DNA of 64,000 nt from Petrolisthes cinctipes (Eukaryota; Arthropoda; Malacostraca; Decapoda; Porcellanidae). The DNA is taken from positions 2,330,501 to 2,394,500 of the forward strand of contig JAWQEG010000501.1 of NCBI GenBank assembly GCA_033782935.1, in the 5' to 3' direction. This document shows, piece by piece, positions 10,756 through 23,684 of this stretch. The translations under genes and the position numbers were made by a program. Each line of letters starts with the position of its first letter. The first letter of the stretch is position 1. The notes under the pieces are model-generated. The model was not told where the DNA came from. It worked only from the letters and a program-made list of their open reading frames with translations, and did no database searches.

Positions 10756-13575
10756 AAAACTCGATATTTAGAGGTCCCAGAAGGTATCTGTACATGCCTA
10801 CTCCGTGTTAGAGTATTTTCAAAATACAGGCCAAAAACATACTGAAAATCGATCTTTTAGGTGCCCAAAAGTCGATATGTGCATTCATCTTCTGTACCCG
10901 TTTATATCTCAAATTCTGGCCCTAAACACCCGAAAATTTGATATTTTGGGGTCCAAGAAGCGATCTGTACATGCCTACTCCGTGTTAGAGTATTTTCAAA
11001 ATTCAGGCCAAAAACATGCTGAAAATCGATATTTTTGGTGCCCAAAGTTAATATGTGCATGTATCTTCTGTACCCGTTTATATCTCAAATTCAGGCTCAA
11101 AACACCCGAAAATTCAATATTTTGGGGTCCCAGAAGCAATCTGTACATGCCTACTCAGTGCTAGAATATTTTCAAAATATAGGCTAAAAACATGCTAAAA
11201 ATCGATCTTTTAGGTGCCAAAAAGTCGATATCTCAAATTCAGTCCCAAAACACCCGAAAATTCGATATTTAGGGGTCCCAGAAGCAATCTGTACATGCCT
11301 ACTCCGTGTTAGAGTATTTTCAAAATACATGCTCAAAACATACTGAAAATCGATCTTTTAGGTGCACAAAAGTCGATATGTGCATGCATCTTCTGTACCC
11401 GTTTATATCTCAAATTCAGGCTCAAAACACCCGAAAATTCAATATTTTGGGGTCCCAGAAGCAATCTGTACATTCCTACACAGTGCTAGAATATTTTCAA
11501 AATATAGGCTAAAAACATGCTAAAAATCGACATTTTAGGTGCCAAAAAATCGATATCTCAAATTCAGTCCCAAAACACCCGAAAATTCGATATTTAGAGG
11601 TCCCAGAAGGTATCTGTACATGCCTACTCCGTGTTAGAGTATTCTCAAAATACATGCTCAAAACATACTGAAAATCGATCTTTTTGGTGCCCAAAGTCAA
11701 TATGTGCATGCATCTTCAGTACCCGTTTATATCTCAAATTCAGGCTCAAAACACCCGAAAATTCAATATTTTGGGGTCCCAGAAGCAATCTGTACATGCC
11801 TACTCAGTGTTAGAGTATTTTCAAAATACAGGCCCAAAACATGCTGAAAATCGATATTTTAGATGCCCAAAGTCAATATGTGCATGTATCTTCTGTACCC
11901 GTTTATATCTCAAATTCAGGCTCAAAAAACCCGAAAATTCAATATTTTGGGGTCCCAGAAGCAATCTGTACATGCCTACTCAGTGTTAGAGTATTTTCAA
12001 AATACAGGCCCAAAACATGCTGAAAATCGATATTTTAGATGCCCAAAGTCAATATGTGCATGTATCTTCCGTACCCGTTTATATCTCAAATTCAGGCTCA
12101 AAACACCCGAAAATTCAATATTTTGGGGCCCCAGAAGCAATCTGTACATGCCTACACAGTGCTAGAATATTTTCAAAATATAGGCTAAAAACATGCTAAA
12201 AATCGATCTTTTAGGTGCCAAAAAATCGATATCTCAAATTCAGTCCCAAAACACACGAAAATTCGATATTTAGAGGTCCCAGAAGGTATCTGTACATGCC
12301 TACTCCGTGTTAGAGTATTTTCAACATTCAGGCCCAAAACATGCTGAAAATCGATATTTTTGGTGCCCAAAGTCATGTATCTTCTGTACCCGTTTATATC
12401 TCAAATTCAGGCTCAAAACACCCGAAAATTCAATATTTTGGGGTCCCAGAAGCAATCTGTACATGCCTACTCATTGCTAGAATATTTTCAAAATATAGGC
12501 TAAAAACATGCTAAAAATCGATCTTTTAGGTGCCAAAAAGTCGATATCTCAAATTCAGTCCCAAAACACCCGAAAATTTGATATTTAGGGGTCCCAGAAG
12601 CGATCTGTACATGCCTTCTCCGTGTTAGAATATTTTCAAAATACATGCTCAAAACATACTGAAAATCGATCTTTTAGGTGCACAAAAGTCGATATGTGCA
12701 TGCATCTTCAGTACCCGTTTATATCTCAAATTCAGGCTCAAAACACCCGAAAATTTGATATTTTGGGGTCCCAGAAGCAATCTGTACATGCCTACTCAGT
12801 GTTAGAGTATTTTCAAAATACAGGCCCAAAACATGCTGAAAATCGATATTTTAGATGCCCAAAGTCAATATGTGCATGTATCTTCTGTACCCGTTTATAT
12901 CTCAAATTCAGGCTCAAAACACCCGAAAATTCAATATTTTGGGGTCCCAGTAGCAATCTGTACATGCCTACTCAGTGCTAGAATATTTTCAAAATATAGG
13001 CTAAAAACATGCTAAAAATCGACATTTTAGGTGCCAAAAAGTCGATATCTCAAATTCAGTCCCAAAACACCCGAAAATTCGATATTTAGAGGTCCCAGAA
13101 GCGATCTGTACATGCCTACTCCGTGTTAGAGTATTTTCAAAATACATGCTCAAAACATACTGAAAATCGATCTTTTATGTGCACAAAAGTCGATATGTGC
13201 ATGCATCTTCAGTACCCGTTTATATCTCAAATTCAGGCTCAAAACACCCGAAAATTCAATATTTTGGGGTCCCAGAAGCAATCTGTACATGCCTACTCAG
13301 TGTTAGAGTATTTTCAAAATACAGGCCCAAAACATGCTGAAAATCGATATTTTAGATGCCCAAAGTCAATATGTGCATGTATCTTCTGTACCCGTTTATA
13401 TCTCGAATTCAGGCTCAAAACACCCGAAAATTCAATATTTTGGGGTCCCAGAAGCAATCTGTACATGCCTACACAGTGCTAGAATATTTTCAAAATATAG
13501 GCTAAAAACATGCTAAAAATCGACATTTTAGGTGCCAAAAAATCGATATCTCAAATTCAGTCCCAAAACACCCGA
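10756..13575 (+). repeat. 2.8-kb unit, copy 3 (about 2,819 bp)
   Basis: Third tandem copy, again 2,819 bp from copy 2. It keeps GGGGTCCAAGAAGCGATC, ACATTCCTAC, GGGGCCCCAG, the CAAAGTCATG deletion (near 12371) and TATCTCGAATTC (near 13401). Differences from copy 2 include TGCATTCATC near 10882, CAAAGTTAATATG near 11045 and a B monomer with CGACATTTT near 13020. The next monomer lacks the ACTCG variant that marks the unit edge, so the series ends here. Its last part is copied again at about 16,270-17,764. Confidence 0.88.
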
Positions 13576-13790
13576 AAATTCGATATTTAGAGGTCCCAGA
13601 AGGTATCTGTACATGCCTACTCCGTGTTACAGTATTTTCAAAATACAGGCCAAAAACATACTGAAAATCGATCTTTTAGGTGCCCAAAAGTCGATATGTG
13701 CATGCATCTTCTGTACCCGTTTATATCTCAAATTCTGGCCCTAAACACCCGAAAATTCGATATTTTGGGGTCCCAGAAGCGATCTGTACA
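12300..13790 (+). repeat. Segment X, copy 1
   Basis: This stretch overlaps the end of the third 2.8-kb unit and recurs at about 16,270-17,764, displaced by about 3.97 kb. Shared marks are TCATTGCTAG (12471 and 16444), CCTTCTCCGTGTTAGAATATT, CCCAGTAGCAATC, TATCTCGAATTC and the private GTGTTACAGTATTTTC (13624 and 17598). Only this copy has the 9-bp deletion in CAAAGTCATGTATC. Confidence 0.8.
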
Positions 13791-14124
13791 TGCCTACTCC
13801 GTGTTAGAGTATTTTCAAAATTCAGGCCCAAAACATGCTGAAAATCGATATTTTTGGTGCCCAAAGTCAATATGTGCATGTATCTTCTGTACCCGTTTAT
13901 ATCTCAAATTCAGGCTCAAAACACCCGAAAATTCAATATTTTGGGGTCCCAGAAGCAATCTGTACATGCCTACTCAGTGCTAGAATATTTTCAAAATATA
14001 GGCTAAAAACATGCTAAAAATCGATATTTTAGGTGCCAAAAAGTCGATATCTCAAATTCAGTCCCAAAACACCCGAAAATTCGATATTTAGGGGTCCCAG
14101 AAGCGATCTGTACATGCCTACTCC

Positions 14125-15278
14125 GTGTTAGAGTATTTTCAAAATACATGCTCAAAACATACTGAAAATCGATCTTTTAGGTGCACAAAAGTCGATATGT
14201 GCATGCATCTTCAGTACCCGTTTATATCTCAAATTCAGGCTCAAAACACCCGAGAATTCAATATTTTGGGGTCCCAGAAGCAATCTGTACATGCTTACTC
14301 AGTGTTAGAGTATTTTCAAAATACAGGCCCAAAACATGCTGAAAATCGATATTTTAGATGCCCAAAGTCAATATGTGCATGTATCTTCTGTACCCGTTTA
14401 TATGTCAAATTCAGGCTCAAAACAACCGAAAATTCAATATTTTGGGGTCCCAGAAGCAATCTATACATGCCTACACAGTGCTAGAATATTTTCAAAATAT
14501 AGGCTAAAAACATGCTAAAAATCGACATTTTAGGTGCCAAAAAATCGATACCTCAAATTCAGTCCCAAAACACCCGAAAATTCGATATTTAGAGGTCCCA
14601 GAAGGTATCTGTACATGCCTACTACGTGTTAGAGTATTTTTTGAAAATACAGGCCAAAAACATACTGAAAATCGATCTTTTAGGTGCCCAAAAGTCGATA
14701 TGTGCATGCATCTTCTGTACCCGTTTATATCTCAAATTCTGGCCCTAAACACCCGAAAATTCAATATTTTGGGGTCCCAGAAGCAATCTGTACATGCCTA
14801 CTAAGTGCTAGAATATTTTCAAAATATAGGCTAAAAACATGCTAAAAATCGATCTTTTAGGTGCCAAAAAGTTGATATCTCAAATTCAGTCCCAAAACAC
14901 CCGAAAATTCGATATTTACGGGTCCCAGAAGGTATCTGTACATGCCTACTCCGTGTTAGAGTATTTTTCAAAATACAGGCCAAAAACATACTGAAAATCG
15001 ATCTTTTAGGTGCCCAAAACATTTTTGGTGCATGTATCTTCTGTACCCGTTTATATCTCAAATTCAGGCTCAAAACACCCGTAAATTCAATTTTTTGGGG
15101 TCCCAGAAACAATCTGTACATGCCTACTCAGTGCTAGATTATTTTCAAAATATAGGCTAAAAACATGCTAAAAATCGATCTTTTAGGTGCCAAAAAGTCG
15201 ATATCTCAAATTCAGTCCCAAAACACCCGAAAATTCGATATTTATGGGTCCCAGAAGCGATCTGTACATGCCTACTCC
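14125..15278 (+). repeat. 1,155-bp segment Z, distant copy (1,154 bp)
   Basis: Shares with the tandem pair at 21,375-23,684 the marks ATGCTTACTCAG (near 14290), GTATTTTTTGAAAATAC (near 14633) and AAACATTTTTGGTGCATG (near 15018). The last is a shortened monomer in which a class C start runs into a class A middle. Composition is C-A-B-C2-B-C'-B. The displacement to the first tandem copy is 7,250 bp. Private changes include TATGTCAAATTC near 14401 and GATATTTACGGGTCCC near 14910. Confidence 0.85.
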
Positions 15279-15342
15279 GTGTTAGAGTACTTTCAAAATA
15301 CATGCTCAAAACATACTGAAAATCGATCTTTTAGGTGCACAA

Positions 15343-16750
15343 AAGTCGATATGTGCATGCATCTTCAGTACCCGTTTATATCTCAAATTCAGGCTCAAAA
15401 CACCCAAAAATTCAATATTTTGGGGTCCCAGAAGAAATCTGTACATGTCTACTCAGTGTTAGAGTATTTTCAAAATACAGGCCCAAAACATGCTGAAAAT
15501 CGATATTTTAGATGCCCAAAGTCAATATGTGCATGTATCTTCTGTACCCGTTTATATCTCGAATTCAGGCTCAAAACACCCGAAAATTCAATATTTTGGG
15601 GTCCCAGAAGCAATCTGTACAGTGCTAGAATATTTTCAAAATATAGGCTAAAAACATGCTAAAAATCGATCTTTTAGGTGCCAAAAAGTCGATAACTCAA
15701 ATTCAGTCCCAAAACACCCGAAAATTCGATATTTAGGGGTCCCAGAAGCGATCTGTACATGCCGACTCCGTGTTAGAGTATTTTCAAAATACATGCTCAA
15801 AACATACTGAAAATCGATCTTTTAGGTGCACAAAAGTCGATATGTGCATGCATCTTCAGTACCAGTTTATATCTCAAATTCAGGCTCAAAACACCTGAAA
15901 ATTCAATATTTTGGGGTCCCAGAAGCAATCTGTACAGGCCTACTCAGTGTTAGAGTATTTTCAAAATACAGGCCCAAAACATGCTGAAAATCGATATTTT
16001 AGATGCCAAAAGTCAATATGTGCATGTATCTTCTGTACCCGTTTATATCTCAAATTCAGGCTCAAAACACCCGAAAATTCAATACTTTGGGGTCCCAGAA
16101 GCAATCTGTACATGCCTACACAGTGCTAGAATATTTTCAAAATATAGGCTAAAAACATGCTAAAAATCGACATTTTAGGTGCCAAAAAATCGATATCTCA
16201 AATTCAGTCCCAAAACACCCGAAAATTCAATATTTAGAGGTCCCAGAAGCGATCTGTACATGCCTACTCCGTGTTAGAGTATTTTCAAAATTCAGGCCCA
16301 AAACATGCTGAAAATCGATATTTTTGGTGCCCAAAGTCAATATGTGCATGTATCTTCTGTACCCGTTTATATCTCAAATTCAGGCTCAAAACACCCGAAA
16401 ATTCAATATTTTGGGGTCCCAGAAGCAATCTGTACATGCCTACTCATTGCTAGAATATTTTCAAAATATAGGCTAAAAACATGCTAAAAATCGATCTTTT
16501 AGGTGCCAAAAAGTCGATATCTCAAATTCAGTCCCAAAACACCCGAAAATTTGATATTTAGGGGTCCCAGAAGCGATCTGTACATACCTTCTCCGTGTTA
16601 GAATATTTTCAAAATACATGCTCAAAGCATACTGAAAATCGATCTTTTAGGTGCACAAAAGTCGATATGTGCATGCATCTTCAGTACCCGTTTATATCTC
16701 AAATTCAGGCTCAAAACACCCGAAAATTCAATATTTTGGGGTCCCAGAAG
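15343..16750 (+). repeat. Segment Y, copy 1
   Basis: Recurs at about 18,005-19,590. Shared private marks are AGAAGAAATCTGTACATGTC (15430 and 18092), CTGTACAGTGCTAG (15616 and 18277), GTCGATAACTC, ATGCCGACTCC, GTACCAGTTTATATC and CACCTGAAAATTC. The offset is 2,662 bp up to about 16,270 and 2,839 bp after it, because the other copy holds one extra 177-bp C monomer. Confidence 0.85.
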
Positions 16751-17764
16751 CAATCTGTACATGCCTACTCAGTGTTAGAGTATTTTTAAAAATACAGGCC
16801 CAAAACATGCTGAAAATCGATATTTTAGATGTCCAAAGTCAATATGTGCATGTATCTTCTGTACCCGTTTATATCTCAAATTCAGGCTCAAAACACCCGA
16901 AAATTCAATATTTTGGGGTCCCAGTAGCAATCTGTACATGCCTACTAAGTGCTAGAATATTTTCAAAATATAGGCTAAAAACATGCTAAAAATCGATCTT
17001 TTAGGTGCCAAAAAGTCGATATCTCAAATTCAGTCCCAAAACACCCGAAAATTCGATATTTAGAGGTCCCAGAAGCGATCTGTACATGCCTACTCCGTGT
17101 TAAAGTATTTTCAAAATACATGCTCAAAACATACTGAAAATCGATCTTTTAGGTGCACAAAAGTCGATATGTGCATGCATCTTCAGTACCCGTTTATATC
17201 TCAAATTCAGGCTCAAAACACCCGAAAATTCAATATTTTGGGGTCCCAGAAGCAATCTGTACATGCCTACTCAGTGTTAGAGTATTTTCAAAATACAGGC
17301 CCAAAACATGCTGAAAATCGATATTTTAGATGCCCAAAGTCAATATGTGCATGTATCTTCTGTACCCGTTTATATCTCGAATTCAGGCTCAAAACACCCG
17401 AAAATTCAATATTTTGGGGTCCCAGAAGCAATCTGTACATGCCTACACAGTGCTAGAATATTTTCAAAATATAGGCTAAAAACATGCTAAAAATCGACAT
17501 TTTAGGTGCCAAAAAATCGATATCTCAAATTCAGTCCCAAAACACCCGAAAATTCGATATTTAGAGGTCCCAGAAGGTATCTGTACATGCCTACTCCGTG
17601 TTACAGTATTTTCAAAATACAGGCCAAAAACATACTGAAAATCGATCTTTTAGGTGCCCAAAAGTCGATATGTGCATGCATCTTCTGTACCCGTTTATAT
17701 CTCAAATTCTGGCCCTAAACACCCGAAAATTCGATATTTTGGGGTCCCAGAAGCGATCTGTACA
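16270..17764 (+). repeat. Segment X, copy 2
   Basis: Copy of about 12,300-13,790. It keeps GTGTTACAG at 17598 and TCTCGAATTC near 17375. It differs by lacking the 9-bp deletion, by ACATACCTTCTCC and CTCAAAGCATAC near 16584-16628, and by GTATTTTTAAAAATAC near 16781. The last two marks in its first part are shared instead with about 19,420-19,465, so the two segment families overlap here. Confidence 0.75.
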
Positions 17765-18004
17765 TGCCTACTAAGTGTTACAGTATTTTCAAAATTCAGG
17801 CCCAAAACATGCTGAAAATCGACATTTTTGGTGCCCAAAGTCAATATGTGCATGTATCTTCTGTACCCGTTTATATCTCAAATTCTGGCTCAAAACACCC
17901 GAAAATTCAATATTTTGGGGTCCCAGAAGCAATCTGTACAGTGCTAGAATATTTTCAAAATATAGGCTAAAAACATGCTAAAAATCGATCTTTTAGGTGC
18001 CAAA

Positions 18005-19590
18005 AAGTCGATATGTGCATGCATCTTCAGTACCCGTTTATATCTCAAATTCAGGCTCAAAACACCCGAAAATTCAATATTTTGGGGTCCCAGAAGAAAT
18101 CTGTACATGTCTACTCAGTGTTAGAGTATTTTCAAAATACAGGCCCAAAACATGCTGAAAATCGATATTTTAGATGCCCAAAGTCAATATGTGCATGTAT
18201 CTTCTGTACCCGTTTATATCTCGAATTCAGGCTCAAAACACCCGAAAATTCAATATTTTGGGGTCCCAGAAGCAATCTGTACAGTGCTAGAATATTTTCA
18301 AAATATAGGCTAAAAACATGCTAAAAATCGATCTTTTAGGTGCCAAAAAGTCGATAACTCAAATTCAGTCCCAAAACACCCGAAAATTCGATATTTAGGG
18401 GTCCCAGAAGCGATCTGTACATGCCGACTCCGTGTTAGAGTATTTTCAAAATACATGCTCAAAACATACTGAAAATCGATCTTTTAGGTGCACAAAAGTC
18501 GATATGTGCATGCATCTTCAGTACCAGTTTATATCTCAAATTCAGGCTCAAAACACCTGAAAATTCAATATTTTGGGGTCCCAGAAGCAATCTGTACATG
18601 CCTACTCAGTGTTAGAGTATTTTCAAAATACAGGCCCAAAACATGCTGAAAATCGATATTTTAGATGCCAAAAGTCAATATGTGCATGTATCTTCTGTAC
18701 CCGTTTATATCTCAAATTCAGGCTCAAAACACCCGAAAATTCAATACTTTGGGGTCCCAGAAGCAATCTGTACATGCCTACACAGTGCTAGAATATTTTC
18801 AAAATATAGGCTAAAAACATGCTAAAAATCGACATTTTAGGTGCCAAAAAATCGATATCTCAAATTCAGTCCCAAAACACCCGAAAATTCAATATTTAGA
18901 GGTCCCAGAAGGTATCTGTACATGCCTACTCCGTGTTAGAGTATTTTCAAAATACAGGCCAAAAACATACTGAAAATCGATCTTTTAGGTGCACAAAAGT
19001 CGAAATGCGCATGCATCTTCTGTACCCGTTTATATCTCAAATTCTGGCCCTAAACACCCGAAAATTCGATATTTTGGGGTCCCAGAAGCGATCTGTACAT
19101 GCCTACTCCGTGTTAGAGTATTTTCAAAATTCAGGCCCAAAACAAGCTGAAAATCGATATTTTTGGTGCCCAAAGTCAATATGTGCATGTATCTTCTGTA
19201 CCCGTTTATATCTCAAATTCAGGCTCAAAACACCCGAAAATTCAATATTTTGGGGTCCCAGAAGCAATCTGTACATGCCTACTCATTGCTAGAATATTTT
19301 CAAAATATAGTCTAAAAACATGCTAAAAATCGATCTTTTAGGTGCCAAAAAGTCGATATCTCAAATTCAGTCCCAAAACACCCGAAAATTTGATATTTAG
19401 GGGTCCCAGAAGCGATCTGTACATACCTTCTCCGTGTTAGAATATTTTCAAAATACATGCTCAAAGCATACTGAAAATCGATCTTTTAGGTGCACAAAAG
19501 TCGATATGTGCATGCATCTTCAGTACCCGTTTATATCTCAAATTCAGGCTCAAAACACCCGAAAATTCAATATTTTGGGGTCCCAGAAGC
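18005..19590 (+). repeat. Segment Y, copy 2 (with an extra C monomer)
   Basis: Begins at a hybrid monomer (17,941 onward) whose 5' part is class B and whose 3' part, from GTCGATATGTGCATGC near 18008, is class C without the B deletion. It keeps all segment Y marks, and the extra C monomer (18933-19109) carries the private GTCGAAATGCGC. ACATACCTTCTCC near 19423 and CTCAAAGCATAC near 19460 match 16,584-16,628. Confidence 0.82.
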
Positions 19591-21374
19591 AATCTGTACA
19601 GTGCTAGAATATTTTCAAAATATAGGCTAAAAACATGCTAAAAATCGATCTTTTAGGTGCCAAAAAGTCGATATCTCAAATTCAGTCCCAAAACACCCGA
19701 AAATTCGATATTTAGGGGTCCCATAAGCGATCTGTACATGCCTACTCCGTGTTAGAGTATTTTCAAAATACATGCTCAAAACATACTGAAAATCGATATT
19801 TTTGGTGCTCAAAGTCAATATGTGCATGTATCTTCTGTACCCGTTTATATCTCAAATTCAGGCCCTAAACACCCGAAAATTCAATATTTTGGGGTCCCAG
19901 AAGCGATCTGTACATGCCTACTCAGTGTTAGAGTATTTTCAAAATTCAGGCCCAAAACATGCTGAAAATCGATATTTTTGGTGCCCAAAGTCAATATGTG
20001 CATGTATCTTCTGTACCTTTTTATATCTCAAATTCAGGCTCAAAACACCCGAAAATTCAATATTTTGGGGTCCCAGAAGCAATCTGTACATGCATACACA
20101 GTGCTAGAATATTTTCAAAATATAGGCTAAAAACATGCTAAAAATCGATATTTTAGGTGCCAAAAAGTCGATATCTCAAATTCAGTCCCAAAACACCCGA
20201 AAATTCGATATTTAGAGGTCCCAGAAGGTATCTGTACATGCCTACTCAGTGTTAGAGTATTTTCAAAATACAGGCCCAAAACATGCTGAAAATCGATATT
20301 TTAGATGCCCAAAGTCAATATGTGCATGTATCTTCTGTACCCGTTTATATCTCAAATTCAGGCTCAAAACACCTGAAAATTCAATATTTTGGGGTCCCAG
20401 AAGCAATCTGTACATGCCTACACAGTGCTAGAATATTTTCAAAATATAGGCTAAAAACATGCTAAAAATCGACATTTTAGGTGCCAAAAAATCGATATCT
20501 CAAATTCGATATTTAGGGGTCCCAGAAGCGATCTGTACATACCTACTCCATGTTAGAGTATTTTCAAAATACATGCTCAAAACATACTGAAAATCGATCT
20601 TTTAGGTGCACAAAAGTCGATATGTGCATGCATCTTCAGTACCCGTTTATATCTCAAATTCAGGCTCAAAACACCCGAAAATTCAATATTTTGGGGTCCC
20701 AGAAGCAATCTGTACATGCCTACTCAGTGTTAGAGTATTTTCAAAATACAGGCCCAAAACATGCTGAAAATCGATATTTTAGATGCCCAAAGTCAATATG
20801 TGCATGTATCTTCTGTACCCGTTTATATCTCAAATTCAGGCTCAAAACACCCGAAAATTCAATATTTTGGGGTCCCAGAAGCAATCTGTACATGCCTACA
20901 CAGTGCTAGAATATTTTCAAAATATAGGCTAAAAACATGCTAAAAATCGACATTTTAGGTGCCAAAAAATCGATATCTCAAATTCAGTCCCAAAACACAC
21001 GAAAATTCGATATTTAGAGGTCCCAGAAGGTATCTGTACATGCCTACTCCGTGTTAGAGTATTTTCAACATTCAGACCCAAAACATGCTGAAAATCGATA
21101 TTTTTGGTGCCCAAAGTCAATATGTGCATGTATCTTCTGTACCCGTTTATATCTCAAATTCAGGCTCAAAACACCCGAGAATTCAATATTTTGGGGTCCC
21201 AGAAGCAATCTGTACATGCCTACTCAGTGCTAGAATATTTTCAAAATATAGGCTAAAAACATGCTAAAAATCGATCTTTTAGGTGCCAAAAAGTCGATAT
21301 CTCAAATTCAGTCCCAAAACACCCGAAAATTTGATATTTAGGGGTCCCAGAAGCGATCTGTACATGCCTTCTCC
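19591..21374 (+). repeat. Mixed monomers between copied segments
   Basis: C, A, A2 and B monomers in irregular order, with CTGTACAGTGCTAG near 19596, CTGTACCTTTTTATATC near 20014 and ACATGCATACACAG near 20088. A B monomer near 20,505 has lost 23 bp between two AAATTC motifs, so CTCAAATTC runs straight into GATATTTAGG. The B at about 20,920-21,050 has AACACACG and the next A2 has GTATTTTCAACATTCAG, both otherwise marks of the 2.8-kb units (near 6610 and 6680). A related segment therefore reached this place. Confidence 0.75.
20495..20520 (+). other. 23-bp deletion scar in a class B monomer
   Basis: ATCTCAAATTCGATATTTAGG replaces the usual stretch in which AAATTC occurs twice, on either side of CAGTCCCAAAACACCCG. 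The loss removes one AAATTC and everything between. Only one such case was noticed. Confidence 0.85.
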
Positions 21375-22529
21375 GTGTTAGAGTATTTTCAAAATACATG
21401 CTCAAAACATACTGAAAATCGATCTTTTAGGTGCACAAAAGTCGATATGTGCATGCATCTTCAGTACCCGTTTATATCTCAAATTCAGGCTCAAAACACC
21501 CGAAAATTCAATATTTTGGGGTCCCAGAAGCAATCTGTACATGCTTACTCAGTGTTAGAGTATTTTCAAAATACAGGCCCAAAACATGCTGAAAATCGAT
21601 ATTTTAGATGCCCAAAGTCAATATGTGCATGTATCTTCTGTACCCGTTTATATCTCAAATTCAGGCTCAAAACACCCGAAAATTCAATATTTTGGGGTCC
21701 AAGAAGCAATCTATACATGCCTACACAGTGCTAGAATATTTTCAAAATATAGGCTAAAAACATGCTAAAAATCGACATTTTAGGTGCCAAAAAATCGATA
21801 CCTCAAATTCAGTCCCAAAACACCCGAAAATTCGATATTTAGAGGTCCCAGAAGGTATCTGTACGTGCCTACTCCGTGTTAGAGTATTTTTTGAAAAAAC
21901 AGGCCAAAAACATACTGAAAATCGATCTTTTAGGTGCCCAAAAGTCGATATGTGCATGCATCTTCTGTACCCGTTTATATCTCAAATTCTGGCCCTAAAC
22001 ACCCGAAAATTCAATATTTTGGGGTCCCAGAAGCAATCTGTACATGCCTACTCAGTGCTAGAATATTTTCAAAATATAGGCTAAAAACATGCTAAAAATC
22101 GATCTTTTAGGTGCCAAAAAGTTGATATCTCAAATTCAGTCCCAAAACACCCGAAAATTCATTATTTAGGGGTCCCAGAAGGTATCTGTACATGCCTACT
22201 CCGTGTTAGAGTATTTTTTCAAAATACAGGCCAAAAACATTCTGAAAATCGATCTTTTAGGTGCCCAAAACATTTTTGGTGCATGTATCTTCTGTACCCG
22301 TTTATATCTCAAATTCAGGCTCAAAACACCCGAAAATTCAATATTTTGGGGTCCCAGAAGCAATCTGTACATGCCTACTCAGTGCTAGAATATTTTCAAA
22401 ATATAGGCTAAAAACATGCTAAAAATAGATCTTTTAGGTGCCAAAAAGTCGATATCTCAAATTCAGTCCCAAAACACCCGAAAATTCGATATTTAGGGGT
22501 CCCAGAAGCGATCTGTACATGCCTACTCC
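21375..22529 (+). repeat. 1,155-bp segment Z, tandem copy 1
   Basis: Same monomer order as 14,125-15,278, with the ATGCTTACTCAG mark near 21541, the TTTTTTGAAAA start near 21887 and AAACATTTTTGGTGCATG near 22268. It shares AATTCATTATTTAGG (near 22158) with the next copy only. Private changes are GTACGTGCC near 21862, GAAAAAACAGG near 21892 and AAATAGATC near 22424. Confidence 0.88.
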
Positions 22530-23684
22530 GTGTTAGAGTATTTTCAAAATACATGCTCAAAACATACTGAAAATCGATCTTTTAGGTGCACAAAAGTCGA
22601 TATGTGCATGCATCTTCAGTACCCGTTTATATCTCAAATTCAGGCTCAAAACACCCGAGAATTCAATATTTTGGGGTCCCAGAAGCAATCTGTACATGCT
22701 TACTCAGTGTTAGAGTATTTTCAAAATACAGGCCCAAAACATGCTAAAAATCGATATTTTAGATGCCCAAAGTCAATATGTGCATGTTTCTTCTGTACCC
22801 GTTTATATCTCAAATTCAAGCTCAAAACACCCGAAAATTCAATATTTTGGGGTCCCAGAAGCAATCTATACATGCCTACACAGTGCTAGAATATTTTCAA
22901 AATATAGGCTAAAAACATGCTAAAAATCGACATTTTAGGTGCCAAAAAATCGATATCTCAAATTCAGTCCCAAAACACCCGAAAATTCGATATTTAGAGG
23001 TCCCAGAAGGTATCTGTACATGCCTACTCCGTGTTAGAGTATTTTTTGAAAATACAGGCCAAAAACATACTGAAAATCGATCTTTTAGGTGCCCAAAAGT
23101 TGATATGTGCATGCATCTTCTGTACCCGTTTATATCTCAAATTCTGGCCCTAAACACCCGAAAATTCAATATTTTGGGGTCCCAGAAGCAATCTGTACAT
23201 GCCTACTCAGTGCTAGAATATTTTCAAAATATAGGCTAAAAACATGCTAAAAATCGATCTTTTAGGTGCCAAAAAGTTGATATCTCAAATTCAGTCCCAA
23301 AACACCCGAAAATTCATTATTTAGGGGTCCCAGAAGGTATCTGTACATGCCTACTCCGTGTTAGAGTATTTTTTCAAAATACAGGCCAAAAACATACTGA
23401 AAATCGATCTTTTAGGTGCCCAAAACATTTTTGGTGCATGTATCTTCTGTACCCGTTTATATCTCAAATTCAGGCTCAAAACACCCGAAAATTCAATATT
23501 TTGGGGTCCCAGAAGCAATCTGTACATGCCTACTCAGTGCTAGAATATTTTCAAAATATAGGCTAAAAACATGCTAAAAATCGATCTTTTAGGTGCCAAA
23601 AACTCGATATCTCAAATTCAGTCCCAAAACACCCGAAAATTCGATATTTAGGGGTCCCAGAAGCGATATGTACATGCCTACTCC
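22530..23684 (+). repeat. 1,155-bp segment Z, tandem copy 2
   Basis: Directly follows copy 1 with the same phase (22530 and 23685 are both class C starts). It shares ATGCTTACTCAG near 22696, TTTTTTGAAAATAC near 23040, AATTCATTATTTAGG near 23313 and AAACATTTTTGGTGCATG near 23423. CACCCGAGAATTC near 22650 is shared with the distant copy near 14245 but not with tandem copy 1, so copies 1 and 2 are not a simple parent and offspring. Confidence 0.88.
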
